The notes below the pieces were generated by a model that was not told the DNA's origin, ran no database searches, and was given only the letters and a program-made list of their open reading frames with translations. A stretch of DNA of 11,916 nt. Source: DAOUMF01 sp034411955 (GTDB taxonomy: Bacteria > Chloroflexota > Dehalococcoidia > SM23-28-2 > RBG-16-64-32). The stretch spans positions 1-11,916 of the forward strand of contig DAOUMF010000195.1 in NCBI GenBank assembly GCA_034411955.1, given 5' to 3'. A program made the position numbers and the translations under genes. This document shows, piece by piece, positions 5,608-11,490 of this stretch (position 1 is the first letter of the stretch; every line of letters begins with the position of its first letter).

Positions 5608-6837
5608 CTACTCCCCAGCCTCCTCACTGGTGAGCTCCATCAGCTTGCGCTTCCAGTCGGGGACCTCCTCATCCTCGGCGGCGGCCTCAGTCTTCTTGCG
5701 TTGGGCGCCCTTAGCGGCGGGCGCTGGGGCCTCCTCTTCCACCTTCGCCTCCTCCACGGCGGGGGCGGCCTCCGCCTCCTCAACCGCTAGCTGCGGGGCC
5801 ATGATGGGGACCTCCCCCTCGTCCAGGGGCGGCGCCTCCATCACCTCCTCGGGCTGTTCAGCGAGGAGCAGGCCCAGCTCGCTCAGCTTGTCCCGCAGCT
5901 CCTCGTAGGACTTGCGGCCGAAGTTGCGGAGGGAGAGGAGCTCTTCCTCGCTCTTCTCCAAGACCTGTCCCACAGTCATGAGGCCGCTGCGCCGCAGGCA
6001 GTTGTAGGCCCGCATGGAGAGGTTGAGATCCTCGATGGGCATGTTGTATCTCTCGGGGGTGAGGACGACACCGGCGCCGAGGCCACGCTCCACCACCGGC
6101 AGAGGGGGCTGTCCCATGTGGGCGAACACCCTGAACTGGTCACTGAGGATCTCGGCGCTGCGGCTGACGGCATCGACGGCGCCTATGGTGCCGTCTGTCC
6201 AGACCTCCATCTCCAGCCGGTCGTAGTTGGTCTCCTGGCCGACACGGGTGCGGCCCACCTTGTAGTTCACCTTGCGCACGGGTGAGAAGACGGCGTCCAA
6301 CGGGATCACGCCGATGGGCAGGCCATCGACCTGGCCGGCAGGCACGTAGCCACGGCCGGGCTCCACATTCAACTCCACGTGGAGTTGGCCTTTTGGCGAG
6401 TCCATGGTGACCAGGTGGAGCTCCGGGTTCACCACCTCATAGTGCTCCGGGACTTGGAGGTCGGCGGCGGTGATCTCACCCTCGCGCCCGCTGACGTCCA
6501 GGATGAGCGTCCCCGGACGGTCAGAGAGGGCACGCAGGCGCAGTTCCTTGACGTTGAGGAGGAACTCTATGGTGTCCTCCTTCACGTTGGGCATGGTGGA
6601 GAACTCGTGCTGGACCCCGTCGATGCGCACGGAGGTCACCGCGGCGCCGGGCAGGGAGCTGAGGAGCACACGCCGGAGGGCGTTGCCCAGGGTGATGCCG
6701 AAGCCGGAGACCAATGGCGCGGCGACTATGCGGGCGCAGTCCTCCCCGATCTCCTCAACTTCGATATTCGGTTCGGTAGGCGGCTGCTCGACGACGGGCG
6801 AAGCAGGCACACCTTGGTAAACTTGAGACTCTAGCAT
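5608..6837 (-). CDS. rpoA: RNA polymerase alpha subunit with long acidic C-terminal tail
   Basis: RpoA dimerises to nucleate RNA polymerase assembly, and its C-terminal domain contacts UP elements and activators. The product is 409 residues against a usual 310-330. The N-terminal domain is standard: PLVSGFGITLGNALRRVLLS (41-60), GVQHEFSTMPNVKED (74-88) and YVPAGQVD (164-171). The alpha-CTD spans roughly 264-326: IEDLNLSMRAYNCLRRSG, then LRNFGRKSYEELRDKL. Arg276 in the SMRAYNCL segment is at the position of the DNA-contacting arginine of the family. Beyond it, about residues 327-409 are low complexity, rich in Glu, Ala and Pro, with a basic patch (QRKKTE, 379-384) and a final PDWKRKLMELTSEE segment. 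There is also an N-terminal extension of about 20 residues. The gene starts ten bases after rpsD and is followed at once by rplQ. Confidence 0.97.
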   Translation of the reverse strand: MLESQVYQGVPASPVVEQPPTEPNIEVEEIGEDCARIVAAPLVSGFGITLGNALRRVLLSSLPGAAVTSVRIDGVQHEFSTMPNVKEDTIEFLLNVKELRLRALSDRPGTLILDVSGREGEITAADLQVPEHYEVVNPELHLVTMDSPKGQLHVELNVEPGRGYVPAGQVDGLPIGVIPLDAVFSPVRKVNYKVGRTRVGQETNYDRLEMEVWTDGTIGAVDAVSRSAEILSDQFRVFAHMGQPPLPVVERGLGAGVVLTPERYNMPIEDLNLSMRAYNCLRRSGLMTVGQVLEKSEEELLSLRNFGRKSYEELRDKLSELGLLLAEQPEEVMEAPPLDEGEVPIMAPQLAVEEAEAAPAVEEAKVEEEAPAPAAKGAQRKKTEAAAEDEEVPDWKRKLMELTSEEAGE

Positions 6838-6847
6838 CGACTATCCC

Positions 6848-7474
6848 CTACCGTGAATAGTACTCAACAACGGTGGCCGGACTGAATTTGGCCCCGATCT
6901 CTTCTATCTCCGGCTGCGCCAGCACGCGGCCGGTCATGCTCTCCGCATCCAAGCTCAGCCAGGACGGCACGCTTTTCCCAGCCATCTGCTCTTTCACAAT
7001 CTGGAAGTATTGGGACCGCTGTCCCCGCGGCGTCCAGCCGACGAGGTCACCCACCTTCAGGACGTGCGAGGGGGCGTACGCCTTGCGTCCGTTCACGGTG
7101 ACGTGTCCGTGCAGGACTACCTGACGGCCCTGGGCCCGCGAGTCGGCGAAGCCGAGGCGGAACACCAGATTGTCCAAGCGCATCTCCAGGATGCGCAGCA
7201 GGTTATCGCCGCTGACGCCGTGACGGCGCACTGCCTCGGCGTAGTAGCGGCGGAACTGGCGTTCCAGCACGCCGTATGTGGCCCTAGCCCGCTGCTTCTC
7301 CCGCAACTGGAGACCACGGTCGGACACCTTGCGGCGGCGCATAGACCGCGGCCCGGGGGGATAGGGCCGCCTCTCGAACGCGCACTTGGGCGAGAAGCAC
7401 TTTTCGCCCTTGAGGTATAGCTTGTCGCCCAGGCGGCGACAGAGGCGACAGACCGGCCCCGTGTAGTGTGCCAT
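6848..7474 (-). CDS. rpsD: 30S ribosomal protein S4 (zinc-ligand form)
   Basis: S4 is a primary 16S rRNA binder that nucleates 30S assembly, and in some bacteria it represses the alpha operon. At 208 residues the length is typical. Cys9, Cys12, Cys26 and Cys31 form the N-terminal zinc-binding set (CRLC, then CFSPKC) lost in many other S4 proteins. The S4 RNA-binding domain follows: LEMRLDNLVFRLGFADSRAQ (96-115), QVVLHGHVTVNGRKAY and PSHVLKVGDLV. The C-terminus is VVEYYSR. The ATG has a close GGGAGG that runs straight out of the rpsK stop (TAGGGAGG). Its place between rpsK and rpoA is the ancestral-looking alpha-operon order, unlike Firmicutes, where rpsD is elsewhere. Confidence 0.97.
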   Translation of the reverse strand: MAHYTGPVCRLCRRLGDKLYLKGEKCFSPKCAFERRPYPPGPRSMRRRKVSDRGLQLREKQRARATYGVLERQFRRYYAEAVRRHGVSGDNLLRILEMRLDNLVFRLGFADSRAQGRQVVLHGHVTVNGRKAYAPSHVLKVGDLVGWTPRGQRSQYFQIVKEQMAGKSVPSWLSLDAESMTGRVLAQPEIEEIGAKFSPATVVEYYSR

Positions 7475-7482
7475 GTTCCTCC

Positions 7483-7872
7483 CTAGACTCGCCGTCGCTT
7501 GCGCGGGCGACAGCCGTTGTGCGGCACCGGCGTCACGTCGCGGATGCTGGTCACCTGAAGGCCCGTGGCCTGGAGGGAGCGGATCGCCGCCTCCCGGCCG
7601 CTGCCGGGGCCCTTGATCCGGACGTCCACCTGGCGCAGACCGTGCTCCATTGCCCTGCGGGCAGCTTCCTCCGCGGCCAACCCGGCGGCGTAGGGGGTGC
7701 TCTTACGGGATCCCTTGAAGCCGGCGGTGCCGGCGCTGGCCGAGGAGAGGACGTTGCCGTTGGGGTCGGTCAGGGTGATGGTTACGTTGTTGAACGTGGA
7801 CTGGATGTAGGCCAGACCGACGGGCACGTTCTTCTTCTCCCGCCTGCGGCTGCGCGTCTTACGTTCTGCCAT
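7483..7872 (-). CDS. rpsK: 30S ribosomal protein S11
   Basis: S11 is a platform protein of the small subunit that contacts the 3' end region of 16S rRNA. The 129-residue protein has the standard features: AYIQSTFNNVTITLTDPNGN (21-40), SSASAGTAGFKGSRKSTPYA (43-62), the signature IKGPGSGREAAIRSL (86-100) and the basic tail TPVPHNGCRPRKRRRV. The length matches the family. It lies 12 bases after rpsM and eight bases before rpsD. Its stop is TAG, directly followed by GGAGG, which provides the rpsD ribosome-binding site. Confidence 0.97.
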   Translation of the reverse strand: MAERKTRSRRREKKNVPVGLAYIQSTFNNVTITLTDPNGNVLSSASAGTAGFKGSRKSTPYAAGLAAEEAARRAMEHGLRQVDVRIKGPGSGREAAIRSLQATGLQVTSIRDVTPVPHNGCRPRKRRRV

Positions 7873-7884
7873 ATGTGGACTTCC

Positions 7885-8268
7885 CTACTTCTTGGCCATG
7901 GCGCGGCGCCTGCCGGCCACGGTGCGTCGAGCGCCCCGCTTGGTGCGGGCGTTGGTGCGGGTGCGCTGCCCGTGCACGGGGAGGCCACGGCGGTGCCGGA
8001 TGCCACGGTAGCTGTTGATCTCTACTAGTCGCTGGATGTTTTGGCGCACCCGTTTGCGCAGTTCTCCTTCGACCACGAAGTTGCGGTCGATGTACTCACG
8101 GATGCGGGAGATTTCGTCGTCGGTGAGGTCACGGACCTTGGTCTCAGGCGACACCCCTGTGTGTGTGCATATCTGACCGGCCGTGGTGGAGCCGATGCCG
8201 TAGATATAGCGGAGAGAGACATCGACGTGCTTGTCACGGGGGATGTCCACTCCAGCGATACGAGCCAT
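7885..8268 (-). CDS. rpsM: 30S ribosomal protein S13
   Basis: S13 sits in the 30S head, contacts P-site tRNA and forms an intersubunit bridge. The 127-residue product has IAGVDIPRDKHVDVSLRYIY (4-23), the helix-turn segment GIGSTTAGQI, the signature YRGIRHRRGLPVHGQRT (87-103) and a basic tail ending RRRAMAKK. It starts at an ATG preceded by GGAGG with a five-base spacer. The ribosome-binding site is built into the rpmJ stop and lies in a short palindrome (see the separate entry). It is the first gene of the canonical alpha operon (rpsM-rpsK-rpsD-rpoA-rplQ), where S4 feedback acts in E. coli. Whether that holds here is unknown. Confidence 0.97.
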   Translation of the reverse strand: MARIAGVDIPRDKHVDVSLRYIYGIGSTTAGQICTHTGVSPETKVRDLTDDEISRIREYIDRNFVVEGELRKRVRQNIQRLVEINSYRGIRHRRGLPVHGQRTRTNARTKRGARRTVAGRRRAMAKK

Positions 8269-8280
8269 AGGAGCCTCCTA
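8268..8280 (-). promoter_or_regulatory. Palindrome sequestering the rpsM ribosome-binding site
   Basis: On the - strand the rpmJ stop, the Shine-Dalgarno and the spacer read TAGGAGGCTCCTA, a perfect palindrome about a central G, with the last A being the A of the rpsM ATG. As RNA it could fold into a 5-bp stem (TAGGA with TCCTA) with a GGC loop, pairing the Shine-Dalgarno with its own spacer. The stem is short and its stability is uncertain. The location is where S4 represses translation in E. coli. Confidence 0.45.
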
Positions 8281-8391
8281 CCCCTGCCTCTGCTTGTGAC
8301 GGGGATTACGGCAGATCACGCGCACGACTCCTCGGCGGCGCACGATCTTGCAGTTATCACAGCGACGCTTCACGGATGCCGATACTTTCAT
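8278..8391 (-). CDS. rpmJ: 50S ribosomal protein L36 (zinc-ribbon form)
   Basis: L36 is the smallest large-subunit protein and binds 23S rRNA. The 37-residue sequence begins MKVSASVKRRCDNCKIVRRR and ends VICRNPRHKQRQG, which is the complete canonical L36. Cys11, Cys14, Cys27 and His32 form the zinc-binding set of the C+ type. The ATG is at 8391-8389 and the stop TAG at 8280-8278. It lies nine bases after infA and nine before rpsM, the standard infA-rpmJ-rpsM order. Its stop codon forms part of the rpsM Shine-Dalgarno (TAGGAGG). Confidence 0.97.
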   Translation of the reverse strand: MKVSASVKRRCDNCKIVRRRGVVRVICRNPRHKQRQG

Positions 8392-8400
8392 GATAGGACC

Positions 8401-8619
8401 CTACTTGAAGCGGTAGGTAACTCTACCCCGGCTCAGGTCGTAGGGGGAGAGCTCCACCAGCACGCGGTCGCCCGGCAGTATTCGAATGAAGTGCATCCGG
8501 ATCTTGCCAGACGCGTGGGCGAGGATACTGTGTCCATTAGGTAATTCTACACGAAACATCGCGTTGGGCAAATTCTCTTTGACTACCCCTTCAACTTCTA
8601 TGGATTCTTTCTTGCCCAT
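8401..8619 (-). CDS. infA: Translation initiation factor IF-1
   Basis: IF-1 is an OB-fold protein that occupies the ribosomal A site during initiation. From the ATG at 8619 the product is exactly 72 residues, the family norm, beginning MGKKESIEVEGVV. It carries LPNAMFRVELPNGH (17-30), LAHASGKIRMHFIRILPGD (33-51) and SPYDLSRGRVTYRFK at the end. A GTG two codons upstream (8625) would add MP and is also preceded by AGGG, but the ATG matches the usual length and has AGGG five bases before it. The first 35 codons or so use many A/T-ending codons (GAA, GTA, TTA), and the 100 bases at 8521-8620 contain only 43 G or C, well below the surroundings. Confidence 0.97.
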   Translation of the reverse strand: MGKKESIEVEGVVKENLPNAMFRVELPNGHSILAHASGKIRMHFIRILPGDRVLVELSPYDLSRGRVTYRFK

Positions 8620-8691
8620 GGGCACCCTGGCCCTGCATTCGGGCCCTGCGGCGGTTCACCTCCCTTGGTCTCTGCCTTCAAGACTCCTATT
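8620..8691 (-). promoter_or_regulatory. infA leader with two mutually exclusive short hairpins
   Basis: This 72-base gap between map and infA is the longest non-coding stretch in the cluster. On the - strand it contains a strong Shine-Dalgarno-like AAGGGAGGTG (plus 8658-8667), too far from the infA ATG (about 38 bases) to serve directly. Two hairpins follow it. GGCCC with GGGCC (plus arms 8641-8645 and 8629-8633) has a 7-base loop. GGGC with GCCC (plus 8630-8633 and 8620-8623) abuts the ATG and has AGGG in its loop. They share the bases at 8630-8633, so only one can form at a time. No convincing -35/-10 pair is seen. A regulatory role is inference. Confidence 0.3.
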
Positions 8692-9441
8692 CTACGGCAA
8701 AGTCAGCACTCCTGCCTGTCCGTCGCGGATGGCAATCGTGTGCTCAAAATGCGCTGACAGGCTGCCGTCCAGCGTCCTCACGGTCCAATTGTCGGAGTCG
8801 CGTTTGGTGCGCCAGTCGCCAACGTTCACCATCGGTTCGATGGCGATGACCATCCCCTCTTTGAGGACGGGGCCGGAGTCTGGGTCGCCGTAGTTGGGCA
8901 CCTGGGGGTCCTCGTGCATCTGACGGCCGACGCCGTGGCCCACGTACTCCCGCACTACAGAGAAACCCCTGCCCTCCACGTAGCCCTGGATGGCGGCGCC
9001 GATCTGCCCCAAGCGGGCCCCGGCCCTGGCAACATCTATGGCCCGGTTCAGAGCCTCCCTCGTCACGTCGATGAGCCGCTGCGCCTCTGGGGAGATGTTC
9101 CCCACCCCCACCGTCACCGCCGCGTCGCCCACGAACCCCTTGTGAATGCAGCCGAGGTCGATGCTCACGATGTCCCCGTCCACGATCTTTCGATCGCGGG
9201 GGATGCCGTGGACGATCTCGTCATTGACGGAGACGCAGACTGCGGCTGGGAAGCCATGGTAGCCGAGGAAGGCGGGGACGACGTTGCGCTTCTTGAACTC
9301 CGCACGGACGATCTCGTCGAGCTCTCGCGCGACGAGGCCGGGCCGCAGATGGTCCGCCAATATCTGGAGCACCTCGGCGACGCTGCGTCCGGCCTCGCGG
9401 ATGATGGCGATCTCGTCCTCGGACTTGATGACGATGGGCAT
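8692..9441 (-). CDS. map: Methionine aminopeptidase, type I
   Basis: Map removes the initiator methionine from nascent proteins. The 249-residue product has the pita-bread fold with all expected active-site residues visible: His78 in VHGI, metal ligands Asp95 (IVSIDLG), Asp106 (GFVGDAA), His169 (YVGHGVGR), Glu202 (AIEPM) and Glu233 (FEHT). There is no N-terminal zinc-finger extension, so it is the short bacterial type Ia form. The ATG start gives MPIVIKSEDEIAIIREAG, the usual N-terminus. The nearest Shine-Dalgarno, AGGAGGT, is 13 bases upstream, a long spacing, and begins within the adk stop codon (TAGGAGG). The secY-adk-map-infA order is classical. Confidence 0.97.
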   Translation of the reverse strand: MPIVIKSEDEIAIIREAGRSVAEVLQILADHLRPGLVARELDEIVRAEFKKRNVVPAFLGYHGFPAAVCVSVNDEIVHGIPRDRKIVDGDIVSIDLGCIHKGFVGDAAVTVGVGNISPEAQRLIDVTREALNRAIDVARAGARLGQIGAAIQGYVEGRGFSVVREYVGHGVGRQMHEDPQVPNYGDPDSGPVLKEGMVIAIEPMVNVGDWRTKRDSDNWTVRTLDGSLSAHFEHTIAIRDGQAGVLTLP

Positions 9442-9459
9442 GAGGGTAAGGCTGACCTC

Positions 9460-10107
9460 CTAGGGGCGCCCCATCGCCGCCAGTAGCCGTCCCTTCACCT
9501 CATCCACCTCCACCGCGCCATCCACCTCGACGAGCTTCCCGTCGCGCCGGTAGTACTCCAGAAGGGGCTCCGTTTGCTTGAGGTTCACTTCCAGCCGGGT
9601 GCGCACGACATCGGGGCGGTCGTCCTCACGCTGGTAGAGCTGGCCGCCGCAGCGATCGCAAACGCCCTGCTGCTTGGGCGGCACGCTCTGCTCATGGTAT
9701 ACCGCGCCGCACTGGCGGCAGTTCCAGCGGCCGGACAGGCGGCGGACAAGCTCCTCCGTCGACACGTTTATGTAGATGGTCTTGTCGATGGCCTTCCCTT
9801 GGCGGGCCAGAGCGTCGTCCAGGGCTTTGGCCTGGTCCAGGTTGCGGGGGAAGCCATCCAGCGCGAAGCCCTGGGCAGCATCCGGCCGGGCAATGCGGTC
9901 AAGTAGCATGCCCACGGTCAACTCATCCGGGACCAGGAGCCCCTGCTCCACGAAGGGCTGGGCCTTGCGCCCCAGCTCCGTCTGCTGGCGGATGTTCTCG
10001 CGAAAGAGCTCGCCGGTAGTTATGTGAACCAGGCCCGTCTCCTGACAGATCAGGACGGCCTGGGTGCCCTTGCCCGCTCCTGGCAAGCCCAACAGGATGA
10101 GATACAA
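9460..10107 (-). CDS. adk: Adenylate kinase (long form, zinc LID)
   Basis: Adk catalyses ATP + AMP to 2 ADP and keeps the adenylate pool balanced. The 215-residue enzyme shows the P-loop GLPGAGKGT (7-15), the AMP-binding TTGELFR (30-36), the signature FALDGFPRN (81-89) and a long LID domain. The LID has Cys130, Cys133, Cys150 and Cys153 (CRQC, CDRC), which should bind zinc as in Bacillus-type enzymes. The start is TTG, placed by alignment with the family's MxLxLLGxPGAGKGT; there is no alternative start before the in-frame secY stop. AGGAGG lies 11 bases upstream, again partly formed by the preceding TAG stop. adk is in the same frame as secY, separated by the TAG and five codons. Confidence 0.96.
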   Translation of the reverse strand: MYLILLGLPGAGKGTQAVLICQETGLVHITTGELFRENIRQQTELGRKAQPFVEQGLLVPDELTVGMLLDRIARPDAAQGFALDGFPRNLDQAKALDDALARQGKAIDKTIYINVSTEELVRRLSGRWNCRQCGAVYHEQSVPPKQQGVCDRCGGQLYQREDDRPDVVRTRLEVNLKQTEPLLEYYRRDGKLVEVDGAVEVDEVKGRLLAAMGRP

Positions 10108-10122
10108 GACCTTGCCGTCCTC

Positions 10123-11490
10123 CTAGCGGATGAACCCTTCGTACTGACGCATGAGGAGTTGGGCCTCGATCTGGCGCATGGTGTCCAAGACCACGCCAAC
10201 GGTGATGATGAGGCCGCTGGAGGTGATGCCAAATGCGAGCGAGCGGCCCCGCAGGCTGAAGCCACCCCCGATTATGGTGGAAAAGATGAAGGGCGCCACC
10301 GCCACAAACCCCAGGAAGAAGGCGCCTCCCCAGGTGATGCGCATCAGCACCCGGTTGATGTACTCCCCTGTGGGACCGCCGGGGCGTATGCCCGGGACGA
10401 AGCCTCCCTGGCGCTGGAGGTTCTCCGCCAGATTTTGCTGCTGGAAGACCACCAGCGTGTAGAAGAAGGTGAACACCACGACGGTGACGAAGAGGAAGGC
10501 CCAGTACCCCCAGTTTCCCGGGTTGAATATCCCCTTCATGCCATCGCCGACGCTGGCGATGAAGTTGTTATTGGAGGTCTCAAGGATGCTGCCCAAATAG
10601 GCCGGGAAGATGATGATGGAGAAGGCGAAGATGAGGGGGATCATGCCGACGCTGTTCACCCGCAGAGGGATGTGGGTCTGGCCGGACTGGCGATACATGC
10701 GGCCGCTGCGGAACACGCTGCGGGAGTACTGGACGGGGATCCGCCTCTGCGCCTCCTGGAAGATGACGATGACGTAGACCAGGCCGACTATCAGGGCACC
10801 CAGGAGCACGGTGGTGGTCACCGTATCTCCGACGCCGGTGTAGAGCTGGCCAGCGACGTACTGAGGCAGGCCGGCGACGATGCCGGCGAAGATCAGGATG
10901 GAGATGCCGTTGCCGATGCCCTTCTCGCTGATCAGCTCGCCCAGCCAGACCAGGAACATGGTGCCCGCGGTCATGGAGATGATCATGGCCAGGGTGGGCA
11001 ATGCCTGCTCGCCGCTGAAACCGATGCCCACGGTGCCCGCGAACCCGCCCTGGCTCTGGATGAGGACTAGCTGGCCATAGCCCTGGACGAAGGCCATGGG
11101 CACGGTCATCCAGTGGGTGTAGATCTGGATCTGGCGCCGCCCCTGCTCCCCCTCCCGCGAGAGCGCCTGCAGGGTGGGCACCAGGGGCACCATGAGCTGC
11201 ATGACGATTGACGAGGTGATGTAGGGGTAGACGCCCATGGCGGCCACGCTCATGTTCTGAAGGGCGCCGCCGCTGAAGATGTTCATGAACCCGAGGACAG
11301 TGCTGCTCTCGAAGATTGTGGCCAGTTGCTGCGGGTTAGTCCCCGGCACCGGAAGGTTTGCGGTGAAGCGGAACACCACCAGCATGGCGAAGGTGAACAG
11401 GAGCTTCTCGCGGATGTCCGCTTGGAACATCGCGTTGTAGGCCGCCTGGAGAAGCTGTGGCCGTTGCTGCGCCCTAGCCGCCGTCGCCAT
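10123..11490 (-). CDS. secY: Protein translocase subunit SecY
   Basis: SecY is the channel-forming core of the SecYEG translocon in the cytoplasmic membrane. The 455-residue protein has the expected series of hydrophobic segments (ten in the family). The first follows REKLLFTFAMLVVFRF (27-42), then the plug region, QIYTHWMTVPMAFVQGYGQ (122-140), SEKGIGNGISILIFAGIVAG (188-207), the cytoplasmic loop VQYSRSVFRSGRMYRQSGQ (253-271), GGFVPGIRPGG (362-372) and the C-terminus EAQLLMRQYEGFIR. The ATG at 11490 lies 17 bases inside the 3' end of rplO and is preceded by AGGA six bases upstream. About 20 residues (MATAARAQQRPQLLQAAYNA) precede the point where many SecY proteins begin, and Met21 is an alternative start. 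The Shine-Dalgarno lies within the repeat-like element described separately. Confidence 0.97.
   Translation of the reverse strand: MATAARAQQRPQLLQAAYNAMFQADIREKLLFTFAMLVVFRFTANLPVPGTNPQQLATIFESSTVLGFMNIFSGGALQNMSVAAMGVYPYITSSIVMQLMVPLVPTLQALSREGEQGRRQIQIYTHWMTVPMAFVQGYGQLVLIQSQGGFAGTVGIGFSGEQALPTLAMIISMTAGTMFLVWLGELISEKGIGNGISILIFAGIVAGLPQYVAGQLYTGVGDTVTTTVLLGALIVGLVYVIVIFQEAQRRIPVQYSRSVFRSGRMYRQSGQTHIPLRVNSVGMIPLIFAFSIIIFPAYLGSILETSNNNFIASVGDGMKGIFNPGNWGYWAFLFVTVVVFTFFYTLVVFQQQNLAENLQRQGGFVPGIRPGGPTGEYINRVLMRITWGGAFFLGFVAVAPFIFSTIIGGGFSLRGRSLAFGITSSGLIITVGVVLDTMRQIEAQLLMRQYEGFIR

Noticed and set aside
10024..11070. 348-codon + strand ORF opposite secY and adk
   Set aside because: It is antisense to well-supported genes, and its Asp/Glu/His/Gly-rich product is the expected mirror of hydrophobic GC-rich codons. 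It has no recognisable domain.
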